Notes: generated by a model not told the origin, from the sequence alone. A stretch of 64,000 nucleotides of DNA from Aspidapion aeneum (GCA_963576565.1 OY755044.1:40011235-40075234); one strand, 5' to 3'; positions 21,911 to 33,665 are shown, counted from the first letter of the stretch. A program made the numbers and translations.

Positions 21911-24183
21911 GTAGTCTTACGGAACGAACCAGTTGTTTTTTAACGAGTCATTCACCTCCTTTAGAGGTCATTCTCCCTAGGTTTTGGGAAATCGAACATT
22001 TGCCTAAAAAACAAATCTTATCAAAGGAAGAAAAACAGGCAGAATCAATTTTTACTGCTAGTGTAGTACGGCAACCGAGCGGTAGATTCATGGTAGATCT
22101 TCCGTTTAAAGATAAAATAAACCCTGACCTAGGAAATACTTATCCGCAAGCTTATCGTAGATTTTTACTTCTAGAAAATAGATTAATAAAAAATCCTGAT
22201 CTGTACACTGCCTATTCAAGTTTCATGCAAGACTATATCGATTCTAATCATATGAGTTTAGTTTTATCTAGTCAACCAAAGGTCGACGTGTCGTGTTTTT
22301 TAGCACATCATTGCGTACTAAAGCCGGAAAGCTTAAGTACAAAATTAAGGGTAGTCTGGGATTGTTCGGCAGTCACCCCAAAAAATATTAGTCTCAATGA
22401 CACATTGTTATCTGGACCGAAACTTCAAAAGGATATTGCTTCTTTACTCCTTACGTTTCGTCTTAATCCTATTGCCTACATTGCTGACATCAAACAGATG
22501 TTCCGTCAAGTCCTTATCAATCCTTATCACCGTCCTTATCAAAGGATATTGTGGAGGTTTTCTCCACAGGACCCACTTTCAGGGTGGGAACTTTCTACTG
22601 TCACTTTTGGCATGACATGCTCACCTTTTCTAGCCATGCGTACCTTAAATGAGCTGGCAGAGAGAGAAAAGGAACGTTTTCCTATGGCTAGTACTGTTCT
22701 AAAAACGTCAATCTATATCGACGATATCTTGGGAACTAGCCCTTCGCTTTCTGAAGCTCTCTCCCTTCAAACAGAACTCAATGATTTGTTGAAGTCGGGA
22801 GGATTTGAACTTAAAAAATGGGCAAGCAATTGTCCTGAGTTATTGGCAACATTGCCAGAGTCCGATCGTCAAATGCCTCTCTCTTTCGACAAGGAGGAAC
22901 CCCACTTTATCAAAGTTTTAGGACTTCAATGGCATCCAAAAAACGACATTTTTTCTTATCAATGCCGAATGAAGGACAAACCCCCAACCAAACGTTCTAT
23001 TTTATCTATCATAGGGACAATCTTCGATCCCTTAGGTTTTCTTTGTCCCTTGTTGCTACAAGCAAAATTTATTTTGCAACAGTTGTGGATATCGAAAATA
23101 GGCTGGGACGAAGAACCAGATTCTTCTATCATCGACTCTTGGAACAAACTTCGTTCTGAATTCCCGCTTCTTTCCAATTTTCAATTACCCCGACAAATCA
23201 AACTGTCAAAAACCAATACCTGTCAAATCATCGGCTTCTGTGACGCTTCAATTCGAGGCTACGCAGGCGTCGTATATTTTCGTGTAGAAGAGGAAAATAA
23301 TATATCTGTTTCTCTCATATCTGCAAAATCTAGGGTCGCGCCTATAAAGTCACAAACTTTGGCTAGGCTAGAACTCCTAGGCGCATTTCTTTTAAGCGAA
23401 TTAATTGACTTCGTTTTATCTAGCTATGAAGGAAAAATAACTTTTACAAATATCGTTACTTTCTGCGATTCGCAAGTCGTATTGCACTGGCTTTCATCCC
23501 CTCCTAATCGCTGGCAAACCTTTGTTGGAAATCGAGTCAGTAGAATCCAAGAAATCATTCCCTCAAACTCGTGGCGCTACATTCCTTCTGCTTTGAATGC
23601 AGCCGATATTGCGTCACGAGGGGCCACCCCTTCACAGCTCATGTTACATGACATGTGGTGGAACGCACCGTCGTTTTTGTGGTCTCCCGAAAACGAATGG
23701 CCCGATTTTCATAAATCAAGAATGCCGATTGATTTCGGAGATATTAATCTGGAGGAAAAGCCAAAAGTCTGTTGCAATGCGATAATTGATGTCAACTTCT
23801 TAAATCAGCTTCTTATCAAATATTCCTCTATATCAAAAATTCAACGTATCATTTGTTATGTCCTTCGAATAGTTAACCTTTTTCAAAACCATTCCTATCA
23901 AAAACCCACTAAGCCGCCGGACCAAAAAGTTATTTTTGAGAATATTGTTTTTCCTACCACCGGTGAGATGCAAAGTGCGTTACACCTTCTTATCAAACGC
24001 GTGCAAGGTTCTTGTTTTTCTGAGCTTTTTTCCGCGTTATCTAAGGATAAACCAATACCGAAACCTTTGCGAGAACTTTCACCTTTTCTTGATGAGAATA
24101 ATATCATTAGAGATTACAAAAATCTGACCTTTTGTCTTATTCTGCAAAACACCCCGTCTTACTTTCGAGTGACCATCGTTTAA
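21850..24183 (+). pseudogene. pol: BEL/Pao reverse transcriptase and RNase H
   Basis: This is the longest open stretch of the element. After the entry segment ALETIFDWVVMGKV it reads the BEL/Pao fingers (KLRVVWDCSA, SLNDTLLSGP), palm (YIADIKQMFRQV), and the catalytic SIYIDDILG block, where Y-I-D-D replaces the more usual Y-V-D-D/Y-M-D-D. Then come thumb/connection (KKWASNCPELL) and the family-typical KVLGLQWHP and FDPLGFLCP. RNase H follows with FCDASIRGYAGVVY, ARLELLGAFLLS and FCDSQVVLHWL, which carry the expected acidic residues, then WRYIPSALNAADIASRG. The frame ends at 24181-24183, where a single-base shift (about 24125-24150) passes the reading to the integrase frame. All the RT and RNase H motifs I can see are intact. 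Confidence 0.93.
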
Positions 24184-25283
24184 CTACTCTTCTTATCGAG
24201 TCCGCTCATCGACAATATCTTCATCCTGGGTTTAAAACATTACATAATCTGCTTTTACAGCAATTTTGGATATTATCTGCCAGACGGGCAATTCAAAGAA
24301 CCATATCCAAGTGCTTGCAATGTTTTAGAATCAACCCTAAACCCTATAGACCGCCCATAATGAGTTCACTTCCCGCTCATCGAATCAATCAACTAAAACC
24401 TTTTTCGAGTGTAGCTATCGACTTTTGTGGACCTTTCTTTGTGATTCCTCATCGTTACCGTGGTTGTAAAGCTTTCAAATCGTATGTCTGTGTGTTTGTC
24501 TGTACGGCCACACATTGGGTGCATTTGGAATTAACCATGGAACTGTCCACCGAAGGGTTCGTAGGTGCATTCCATCGATTCATTTCCAGACGTGGAAGCG
24601 TGACGCAATGCTGGTCAGATCAAGGCAGTAATTTTATAGGGTTTCGTAACCAATTACTGGATTACGCAAGAAGTGCTGCCACCAGACTTTCTATTCGTTG
24701 GCATCTGGGACCTCCTCTCAGTCCACATTTCAATGGCCTGACAGAAGCTGGCGTCAAAAGTTTTAAAACTCACTTTGTACGAGTTGTCGGCGACCAGAAG
24801 TTGTCTATCATGGAGATGTCCACCCTTACCTGTCGCATAGAAGCCGTACTTAATAGTCGCCCTTTATCTCCTGCCTCTTCAGACCCACACGATCTTCAAC
24901 CTCTTACCCCTGGGCATTTTTTGACACTTGAACCCCTTAATTCAGAAATTCCGGAGTCAGATTTGTCCGAGGTTCCCCTAAATCGGCTCTCGAGATGGCA
25001 ACTAATCCAAAAACTACATAATGATTTTTGGAAACGGTATTCTATAGAGTATTTGCATACGCTACAACAGCGACACAAGTGGATTGATTTGTCCCCAAAT
25101 ATCAAATTAAATGATTTGGTTATCATAACAAGTGATCACATTCAATCGCCTTTGAAATGGCCGGTCGGTCGGGTAATCGAACTGCATCCCGGCGGGGACG
25201 GTCAGGTGCGTGTTGCGACGGTAAAAACGGTTACCGGTGTTTATAAGCGGCCAGTTGTAAAACTGTGCCTCTTGCCAAATTAA
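24132..25283 (+). pseudogene. BEL/Pao integrase
   Basis: The frame is open for about 380 codons to TAA 25281-25283. It has an H-H-C-C zinc domain (HRQYLHPG...CLQC), then a DDE core with DFCGPF, WSDQGSNFIGF and GLTEAGVKSF carrying the three acidic residues, then ATRLSIRWHLGPP and the AVLNSRPL block. A C-terminal part near VGRVIELHPGGDGQVRV is the conserved BEL/Pao integrase tail (DUF5641-like). The first codons lie out of frame with RT/RNase H because of the shift at about 24125-24150; the ATG at 24132 is incidental, since the domain is normally released from a polyprotein. It catalyses insertion of the cDNA. The core appears undamaged. Confidence 0.93.
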
Positions 25284-25514
25284 AAGTAATTTTAATTTTC
25301 TACCTTTTACCGGGTATTACAATAGGTTTTTTTTTAAAATTTTTTTTTGAATTTTTGTTTGTTTGTTTTGCCTTTTTTCGGGATTTCGTTATATCTAAAT
25401 AAACTTACGATACTTATCTGTTTTCATTCATTTATATTTATCGGTCGATTCTTTTTCTTATATCTATATCTGTCCGGTTGAGATTCTAAATTTGTGTGTT
25501 TTGGAGGGCAGTTA
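25284..25514 (+). other. BEL/Pao 3' untranslated part with polypurine-like tract
   Basis: AT-rich sequence between the integrase stop and the 3' LTR, with an AATAAA at about 25398. The final bases before the LTR, TTTTGGAGGGCAG, are the likely polypurine tract. Confidence 0.6.
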
Positions 25515-25987
25515 TGTTAGCTCCCGCTAAATTTCGCGGTTGTTTATATATATTTTTAAAAACACACAACTGTATGAAGGACAAAGCGCATTCCGCGTAT
25601 TTGGACATGCGCATCATCAACCAGTGAGATCCTTGTCAATCGCCTAGAGAAAAAGGCGTGTTAATTTCGTTCTCCAACTATTTTCAAATATCTACACCTG
25701 AAAGTGCTCGATTTTTGTGTACTGAAGCATAGAACTAGAAACTTCAACCCTTCAGCTACGTGGTGACATCATTAGATCCATCAGGGGCCCCTTGGAAGTG
25801 GAGAATTTGGCTGCAAAAGAGGTGAGTGCATTTGTCTGATTACCGTTGTGTGCCACCAATATTTTTTCCTATGGACGTTTAGATTATTTCGTAATTTCAT
25901 ATCAATATTTATGTTTGTTCGCGCTATCATTAATTAAAATATTTACAGTCCACTGCATTTAGCGTTTTTTCTATCCGTGGACTAACA
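25515..25987 (+). repeat. 3' LTR of the BEL/Pao element
   Basis: It has the same length (473 bp) and ends as the 5' LTR. By eye it differs at about four positions: two in GCGCATCATCAACC, one in GTCAATCG, one in TTCGCGC. TCTAT follows at 25988-25992, completing the target duplication. The same intron-like signals occur at 25822 (GT) and 25947-25948 (AG). Confidence 0.93.
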
Positions 25988-26507
25988 TCTATTATAGGAT
26001 TATTTTATCGCATAAATAAATAACATAATTAATAAAAATACCTTATAAGATATTGCATCCTAAATTTAACTACCAGGGAGAGCAACGGGGCAGTTCCCTC
26101 CCAAAACTAGACAACAACCAGTATTTTTAATTGATTTATTTATAAAAAGTTAAATCTTTCCTTACGACATGTTTAGTTCTTTTTTTTAGGCTGTGGTTAA
26201 CTGGGTAAACTTTTTTAGCGTAAATAATTGCAAGCCGGCAGCACCGCGCGGGACAATATTTCAATTTTACCCGGTTTTCAGCAGTGTATGGGTGGCTGTT
26301 CTCGCGCGGGGGCGGGAAAGAATGTTTGTTTTAGTTGACGTCGGGCATATTCATCGTGCCAAACCGTTCGTTGCCCTTCGTACGTGTTGCCGGTTCTATC
26401 CCTAGTGAAGACGTATGAGTTTGTTTTGATTTGGGGTACGTCAGGGTCAGGAGGTAAAAGCCTTGCCGGTCGCGTGTCCATTGTTTTTGTTTTTATTTGT
26501 TTCTAAA

Positions 26508-26726
26508 ATGGAAATAAATACCGTCGATTATATAATTAACTATGCAAATTTAAATACGTTGACATATGAACTTCGATTACAAATAATATCTTTAGGGCCA
26601 CATAGGCCGGACTTAAAAATCCCAAAAATTAACCAAAATTTTAGTGCAAGTAATAAAAAAATATACGATGCTGAAAACTGGTTGTGCGGTTGTGAAAAAT
26701 GAAATGTTTTTTTTTGCTTTATTTCC

Positions 26727-26792
<66 letters not shown>

Positions 26793-27863
26793 TTTAGGCC
26801 ACGAAGTTATCCCGCGTGGGTGGCAAAGGGAATGTGTAATATTGTCGGGTAGGATTTTATTTTAAATCGAACCCTTAAACGAGGGTACCGTAGTAGATCT
26901 CTTATGTGAATAAAATAAATATGAAACAGTTTTAAACACGTTACAAACTTTAATGAATACAAAATAAAACTCTGTTGCAATTTGCAAATTGTTACAAGAC
27001 TATTCTTATGACCTATAAAACAAACAAGACCCAAAATATTAAAATAAAACTTTAACTTACCAACATAAAAAACATCAAAATATTCTTTAAATATAAAAAT
27101 CGTATGTTTCTTTACTGACAATTAATTTTAGAGGTTTTAGTTAAATTCAACAAAACTTAAAATGTAACTACCGACTTGTCTTCTCAAAGTTTGGGTTTTT
27201 ATAAAGGGTTGGTTGGACCTAAATAATCCATTATCCCCTCTTTGAAGAGCTTGGAGGAATCAAGTCAGTGGCGTTGCTGATAATCCTAAAATTTACTTTA
27301 CATTCTAGCTAATGAGCTAAACAAGATAAGCTAAACAAAAACAGAGATAAAATACATTTTATAGACAACATTTTCTTATCTCACAGTTTTTCCATGTCCA
27401 ATCACCTTAAAGGGAAAACACTCTCGCTACTTGTTGTATCCCCACGCTCAACCATTACGACTCCCACTCTAGACTTTTCAATAGTTTTTGTCGCCATAAC
27501 CATCTGCTGTGTGGTAGGCGGCAACCAAATGTTTTCTATTTTGGAGGGAGGCGGAACCACTTTCTCATCTTAACAGAACCATAATTGTGTTTGTCGCTTT
27601 TCCAAGATGGTTTCGTACAGTGGCACAGTCAGGGGTTATTTGCATTCCTGACAATATCAAGCACTTAAGTGAAAAGTTAAAGACACAAAGTAAGTGCTTC
27701 TTATTTAAATAACCACATGGAGTTTTCTATGCTGGGCAAGACTGATATCAGGTGCCAATTGAATAGTGCCTATAGGCAAAACATTACCGAACATAATGAA
27801 AATGTGGCAAAAAACATACTTAGTAGGTTAATAGACTATTTAAAATTCTGTGGGATTTTGAAT
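26508..27863 (+). pseudogene. ZMYM/DUF4371-type hAT transposase, broken by simple repeats
   Basis: From ATG 26508 a frame reads MEINTVDYIINYAN...LGPHRPDLKIPKINQNFSAS and YDAENWLCGCEK. It meets a stop at 26700-26702, after which the same frame continues NVFFCF. This is the TTF-type zinc-finger entry segment, where the family has WLC-x-C...LFCFPC. A (TA)n microsatellite (26733-26788) follows at once. The homologous reading resumes at about 27650 (DNIKHLSEKLKTQ, a H-L-S segment) and 27738-27860 (GKTDIRCQLNSAYRQNITEH, NENVAKNILSRLIDYLKFCG), a block typical of these transposases. There it ends abruptly in a (GAACC)n run. The catalytic core and dimerisation domain were not found. GC-richer sequence at 26200-26500 may be the element's promoter/5' end. 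Confidence 0.7.
26733..26788. repeat. (TA)n microsatellite
   Basis: About 28 uninterrupted TA units, directly after the zinc-finger coding segment of the hAT pseudogene. Confidence 0.97.
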
Positions 27864-27935
27864 GAACCGAACCGAACCGAACCGAACCGAATCAAATCGA
27901 ATCGAACCGAACCGAACCGAACCGAACCCCCCCCC
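27864..27935. repeat. (GAACC)n microsatellite with poly-C end
   Basis: GAACC/ACCGA units with a few substitutions in the middle, ending in a run of 9 Cs. It replaces the expected continuation of the hAT transposase frame, which reads on as repeated EPNRT until the repeat stops. Confidence 0.95.
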
Positions 27936-28316
27936 AATTTATTACGTCACCAGCCGCCACTATTACAACTATATCAAAAACAATAAAAGTGTGAATAAAA
28001 AAATGCTATAAAAAACAACATTAAAACACATTTTTAGGTGACAATCAAAATGAAAAAAAAAACATCCACTATGTTCTGTTAAATTTCTACAAATACTTCA
28101 GGCAAAAATGGTCACAAGTCTCATTAAAACACGATAAGACGATTGGGTCTAAATTTAATCAAATGAATGTTAGAGATAGGTAATAGTATTATCATGTCCC
28201 CAAATAAGGTCACAACTCCCAAACAGTTAGCATAAAATGTATCCCAAAGTATGTTGAGGTAATTAGATTATCAAAAGTTAGGAAATTAGTTAGATGGATA
28301 GGTTAGAACTGAAGAG

Positions 28317-28640
28317 AAAACCCTTTCCTTCAAAAATGAAATTTTATTGTCAAAAACCTATAACCTCGACAGCTGTTTCGGACAAAAGTCGATTTTCAGG
28401 AGGTAACAATTAACAAGTAGATGCCAAAATGGTAGATTTAAAGTCATATATTGTTGAATTTTAAGAAATATAATTATTTTGTGATCTTAAGAAAAAGATT
28501 ATGGAGAGATTGAAATTGACTGAGCCATTTTGGGCATATACTTGTTAATTGTTATCTCTTAAAAATTGACTTTTGTCTGAAACAGCTGTCGAAGTTATAG
28601 GTTTTTGACAAAAAAAAAATATTTGTGAAAGGGTTTTTTT
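28317..28640. mobile_element. MITE with ~115-bp terminal inverted repeats
   Basis: The left arm starts AAAACCCTTTCCTTCAAAAA and contains GTCAAAAACCTATAACCTCG, ACAGCTGTTTCGGACAAAAG and TAACAATTAACAAGTA. The right arm (about 28528-28640) is its complement with about ten differences. The loop is about 95 bp. No coding capacity; target duplication not resolved. Confidence 0.8.
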
Positions 28641-28659
28641 TATCAATGGTAATATGATT

Positions 28660-29285
28660 GACCTCCACCGTAGAGAAATTCAAATACTTCACTTAGATAG
28701 GTATTTAAAAAAAACTTTTTAAAGATTTCCTCCTAAATTTAAAAATATCAGCAATACCTATTATCACTATTAATAAATATATTAGAAGTAGGAATAGAAA
28801 ATATGCTTTAAACCACATCAAGGCGGTTTTGGACTATTTTTTTAAATAATACGTGCCAACTAACTGAAAAGAAAAACTTTTGCTCTGTAAAATATCCACA
28901 TAAGCTTCAGAAAAATGACCGCAATGCCTCGAGAACACGAGTAACTCTAAACGTATCCGAAAGTATGCTAGAGTTAATAAGATTACCTAAAACTAGAAAA
29001 TTAGGTACCAAATATTAAATTTTGCTTGAGTTGTTATAAAATAATAAATAGTATAGTTATTTCTTATTAGAGAGATAGAGAGAGAGAGAGAGAGACAAAA
29101 GTTCCACTTTTTATCCAGAGACGAAAAGTTTGTTTGCAAAATTATTCAATTCATCGAGGGATAAAGAGACTTTTATAACGAGGTATATACGCTAGTTTTC
29201 GCACTTTAAACTCTCACAACAAACTCTACCAAAACTAAAATAGCACTACATGATTAATAGGCACTTTTGGAATTGCTAAATATGA
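28660..29285. other. No recognised gene; GA microsatellite at 29069-29095
   Basis: AT-rich sequence. A (GA)n run lies at 29069-29095. Strings AAAGTTCCACTTTTTATCC and GGATAAAGAGAC at 29097-29172 belong to the dispersed family described for 60290-60990. Confidence 0.45.
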
Positions 29286-29294
29286 GCAAACCTA

Positions 29295-30009
29295 GAGAGC
29301 CTGCATGTATGACATATTTTAAAGAAATAGAGACGCTACAAACCCATGAAACTTACTCACTCACATTTTTTGGTTAAGTTATTAGATAGTTTAAGTTTTG
29401 CGACGTATTTTTACGTAAGCATGAGATTTGACAGATACGCAAGCGCACTTCGTCACACCGTCGTCAAGATCACGTTAGGAGCTTACGTATTTACGTTAGG
29501 TTACGGCAGTCTGCGAGCACCTTAACGTTACCAAAGAATAGAATTGGTTGATTGACCGATCGAAAAATTAGGCCTAGACGATAATTTCCGCTGCCAGTAC
29601 AAACGATTCTTTGCAATTGTAACATCAAAAAAAAACAGTGCCGAATTCCATATTCTCTGCTATTAGTAGACTTGTTATGGTAACGTAAAAACATTCAAAT
29701 TTGGAACAAAACGTAGAGCTCTTAACGTGCAATTTCACGTAAAAATACGAAGCACTACTTAAACTATCTATTTTCTTGTCAATTGCATTGGTGTTTCAAT
29801 AAAATAATTTATGATGTCAGCGGTGAGTGACATCAATCATCATGCAACTTATAAACAAACACAATCGTTTATTTTTATTGTCCAACGCTTATGAATTAAC
29901 AAGGATGGAAGGTGCTTCTCTCTAAACAAGGCTATAGCATAGAAATTTGATTTGATAAGTTTATCGCATCTCTATTTCTTTAAAATATGTCATACATACG
30001 GGTCTCTAG
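29295..30009. mobile_element. 715-bp element with ~43-bp terminal repeats and 9-bp target duplication
   Basis: The left end GAGAGCCTGCATGTATGACA and the complement of the right end CTAGAGACCCGTATGTATGA match over about 43 bp, through ATATTTTAAAGAAATAGAGA. The flanks are GCAAACCTA at 29286-29294 and at 30010-30018, an exact 9-bp duplication. A second pair of inverted repeats inside (about 29386-29425 and 29732-29771) suggests a nested element. There is no transposase. The ends link it to the palindromes at 728-802 and 5792-5847. Confidence 0.8.
29386..29771. mobile_element. Inner inverted-repeat element nested in the 715-bp element
   Basis: TAGATAGTTTAAGTTTTGCG plus ACGTATTTTTACGT at the left recurs as its complement, TTACGTAAAAATACGAAGCA plus CTACTTAAACTATCTA, at the right. 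These arms are unrelated to the outer termini. No clear duplication flanks it, so it could be a subterminal repeat of the outer element rather than a separate insertion. Confidence 0.5.
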
Positions 30010-30019
30010 GCAAACCTAT

Positions 30020-30740
30020 TTACAATATAAATTTTTAAATTGTTTTTACTTTTTAGTCGTGGCATTTTTACCGATTTTTACTTTGTATCCCTGATTAGTC
30101 ACTTTTGATCCTAGGAATAAAAGGAGCATCTTATATTATGCAAAACTTTTTTAATTCTTAGAAGCTTCTTACACTGACACGCCTTCTGTCACAAAATTTA
30201 TTAAATTTTACGCTTGCCCTATCAATTTCTAACCGTCAGCTATTGAAGACCACAAAGTTCTGACAGGAATTTAATTTCCTCCTATGTTCCGCTGATTTTC
30301 GACTTTCGCGGTTGTTTCTCATGATAAAATTACATCTATCCCCTACCTGAGAAGAATTTACCGACTGACGCGCCGACGGCTCAAAATCGGGCGAAGGTGT
30401 AAGATGAGGAGTTTTCTCCACAGAGCTAGGACTTGCAGAGTACTACAAGCTTATTCCACCATTTTCCAGATGGAGATTTTGGCATGCTTCTTAACCTGCG
30501 ACGTGATGTCTGCGGTCAACTAACATGTACCTTGTTCGCAGATGTCAGAAAATTTCCACTAGATGGCGTTATTAATTGTTAGGTTACAGATAACTTACAC
30601 ATGCAAAGTGTAGTGAAAGACGGTAATGAAGTTGGCTATCTCAGTGAGCCTGGTCGTGGTAGGGTTAGAAACCTGCAGCATCTTAAGGCAGCTATGGCCA
30701 AAATGGAATGTGAAGGTTATTAAAGATACATTTAACTTCG
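30020..30740. other. No recognised gene
   Basis: Strings of the GGATAAAA/AGTGAC type occur at about 30050-30140. The minus-strand frame at 30236-30421 resembles nothing known. Confidence 0.4.
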
Positions 30741-30744
30741 GTTA

Positions 30745-30840
30745 TTGCAGGTCACTGCCGTGGTTGCAGAAACGAGGAGAAACCTGAGAGCATAAAACAT
30801 CTGTTGTGTAAATGCCCCATTTTCACACCCTAACCTTACT
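30745..30840 (+). pseudogene. Zinc-finger tail fragment of a non-LTR retrotransposon
   Basis: An uninterrupted plus-strand stretch reads GHCRGCRNEEKPESIKHLLC then KCPIF. The spacing C-x2-C...H-x3-C-x-C and the E-E-x-x-x-S-x-x-H-L-L-C string match the finger that follows RNase H in insect R1/Jockey-type ORF2 proteins. Neither RNase H nor other domains were recognised next to it, though the preceding 200 bp is GC-richer than the surroundings. This is a very short relic. Confidence 0.5.
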
Positions 30841-30849
30841 TTTTGACTG

Positions 30850-32285
30850 AGACAATTTTAGGTCTGTTAACAGTGTAGGTGGGATCATTAGTAATAGGTT
30901 AAAAGAGGTGTTGTAAAATCTTTATCAAAAACCACACGAAATACTCTATGTCCCCAGACTATAAGTAGAAAGTAATCAAAATTTAATGTCCCCTGAGTAT
31001 TCGTCAGTCAGAGTTTTTACCCTTTAACCATAGCAAAGATCCCACGGTAAACATTTATTATGTAATTTTAGCTTAAAATTTGCATTTTAGGCTTTAATAT
31101 TTTGAATTGACAAGACTATTTTAAGTGAGTCCCAAAAACTCTAAAAAATCGAACGTAGTAGTTTTTAAATACTACCACAATGGCTGTCAAAGTGGTTAGA
31201 ATTTAAACCATTCCAAAATCTCCCTAATAACGCAACTGCATGCAGACTGTATAAAGACGCTGACGTTATCGCTCTTCTCCGATAACGGATGAAATTAAGT
31301 CACCGAGAAACTAAGTTACCGCAAAGTTTCGACACAGTTCAGGTTTATTTGTTGTTAGCTAGCTAGGCGTTTTCGTAAACGATAGCTTCCAGCATCATAT
31401 GAAGTACATACGTTAAAAGTTGTTTGTACTGCAACAAATTTCAAGTAAAGGGAATTGGCAAAGACCAAAAGAGAAATAGAAAGAGATGCGCTAGTTTGTT
31501 ATAATACCGATAGCTGAAACGATTGCTTTTTAGGCCACGTCACATGTGCTTAACTAGAGTGGTGGGGAGACCATTTTTGGTCTAGCGACTAGGCACACGG
31601 CGCGCCCTTTTCGCAAACCCCGATTTGTCCGTACATCATATATCAAACTGATGCACGTGCCCCTTAGGATGCAAGTTTTCTTTCTCTAAGAGGACTTAAT
31701 TTTGCCTGACACCTCTTTGTCGAGGGCAGGGATCTTTATACTGCGTAGCAAGTATACACAGTGGACCCACGCTTTTACACCCCTTCCGAAAGGTGGTCCT
31801 GCTACATGTTAAACTTGCATCTATCTAACATGGCTATCGTCCCAGCAGAACTTGGTTGTAGACGATAGACTTCTTTCCTTTTCAGCGCAACAGTCGTGGT
31901 CGTCATGAGTTGACTACTGTAGGAGATTTATGCTGGCGCCGTCCTGGTTCCGACTATATAGCACTTATAGCAGGCTCCTGGGTAATTATCCCTGGTTCCT
32001 CGGCTGGCTGCGTGTCGGCTCCTGGACTACACCTGCGTATATTCTCGATGTTCAATGTCGACTTGTGTTTTTTTGCTTGCATCGCATCGCATGGTTATTC
32101 GATGACGGCTGTTGAACGCTGAAAAGGAACTCGGCGACAGGGCGACAGATTTTTTTTTGTTTTTGCATCGTTTGAGACGCGAGCCTGGTACCTTCTGCAT
32201 GTGAAGCCGACGACCATACCACGGCACTACCCTGCCGCCTGAGTCTCTATTATAAATTCATTGGGTTTTTTTCATCGATGGCATC
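30850..32285. other. No recognised gene; GC-richer block 31500-32250
   Basis: The stretch 31500-32250 is clearly GC-richer than the surroundings and has overlapping short open frames on both strands, but none carries a motif. It could be a retrotransposon leader or LTR, a transcribed non-coding region, or an old exon. I cannot tell which. Confidence 0.35.
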
Positions 32286-32287
32286 TA

Positions 32288-33665
32288 CCCACTAAACACA
32301 AAAACATTTTAGTAATGTCAAAATATTGTTTAATTTAAAAACATAACGTCAGGTTGGATGTTAGTTCTAACGTCATATTCATAGTGAAAAAGAAGCTTAA
32401 TAACCCGTTTTCTGACGTTACAAAAATAATCTTATGTTTTTATAACGTTTTTAGTGTTTTTCAATCGTTCAAAAAATATTGATTTTTAACAGTGAAAAAG
32501 AAATGTTTTTCCAACATTGAAAAAGAAATGTTTTTCTAACATTGAAAAATAAATGTTTTTTAACAATGAAAAAATATATATTTTTTAAATATCTCTAAAG
32601 ATAAGTTAACTTAAGTAATGTAAATAAAATTCTTCTATTTTGGAAAAGCAGAGCCGCAAGAATCCGTTGAGGTTTTCGTGAACTCGACACTCAGTAAAGG
32701 AAATTCGGATCCGTAGCTTCTGAGGATAAAATGTAAAATTATATGTAAACAATAATTTTGGAGTAAGTGCCTCGCTCTCTTTCTCATTAATGCTCAAGTG
32801 ACTACAAGGCAAACAATATTCAACTGAATGCTCCTTTGAAATTCGCACTCTTATCGGATGGGATGGGGTTCCGTGCCGAGGCAATCGTTTGGTCCCGCTG
32901 CGAGGCTTGCGAATTCTGCCTCAAATGAATATGTGACTTAAGGTCCGGCGGCTAATCATTCGCGGTGAATTGTGGCATTCCCTGTCTGATTAACTGTAAC
33001 GTAGGTATGCGATATTCCGCACAAAACAATTTTTTACTTTTGTTTACTTTTCTTACCTAATTTTGTGATGCTTCATTTAAATCATATATTTGTTATTCTT
33101 TAACTATACCATCTTTTCCATACAACTGGTGTATATTCGTATCCAAATATGTATTCAATATCATTATTAATAATTGTGCTATTAATTTGCCATGTTTGTT
33201 TCTACAAAAGGTAAATATTTTAACCAAAATTGCACAAAGCGTATCTGCTACGGACTCGTATGAACTCGCAGCGAAAAGCAACTAAAAATGGCGATGGCCC
33301 GTTCTGGTAGTGGAACTATGCGGCAGCGCCCTCTATAGTATAATTTTTTTAAATGTTTAAAAAACAATACATTTATTAGCTTCATATATCTTAAACTCAA
33401 CGTTAGAAATGAGATTATAAAAATAACTATATTATGATGGTATTATTTTTAATGTTAATGAAATTATGGTTTTTTAAATATTGGTTTCTTAACGTTATTA
33501 AGAAATATATTTTTGGTAATGCTTTTACATGAAATTTTCGTTAGGATTTTCAACATGTTTTTTAATGTCAAAAGTTGACTTAATTTTAATACAAATTTGT
33601 GCTAGAAAAAAAAGTTTTTTTGTTCAACATTTATTTAACGTTTTTTCGATTTTGTGCTTAGTGGG
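32288..33665. mobile_element. Non-autonomous TA-type DNA transposon, 1.38 kb
   Basis: The ends are CCCACTAAACACAAAA at the left and the complement of CCCACTAAGCACAAAA at the right, each flanked by TA (32286-32287 and 33666-33667). Both subterminal regions are rich in AACGT/ACGTT strings, and 32480-32590 has repeated ACATTGAAAAA(T/G)AAATG units. The interior (32620-33320) is less AT-rich but has no recognisable frame. TA duplication suggests the Tc1/mariner or a related superfamily. Confidence 0.65.

Larger units (their letters stand above)
19167..25987 (+). mobile_element. Full-length BEL/Pao LTR retrotransposon
   Basis: A 6821-bp element with two 473-bp LTRs (19167-19639 and 25515-25987), TG...CA ends (TGTTAG...CTAACA) and a 5-bp target duplication TCTAT (19162-19166 and 25988-25992). 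The LTRs differ at about 4 positions by eye, roughly 99% identity, which indicates a recent insertion. Internal order is gag, protease, reverse transcriptase, RNase H, integrase, the usual BEL/Pao arrangement, with no envelope-like frame after integrase. Three frameshifts (about 20290, 21850-21890 and 24125-24150) and one stop (21467-21469) break what would be one long polyprotein frame. A purine-rich stretch TTTTGGAGGGCAG directly before the 3' LTR fits a polypurine tract. A primer-binding site could not be assigned with confidence. Confidence 0.95.
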
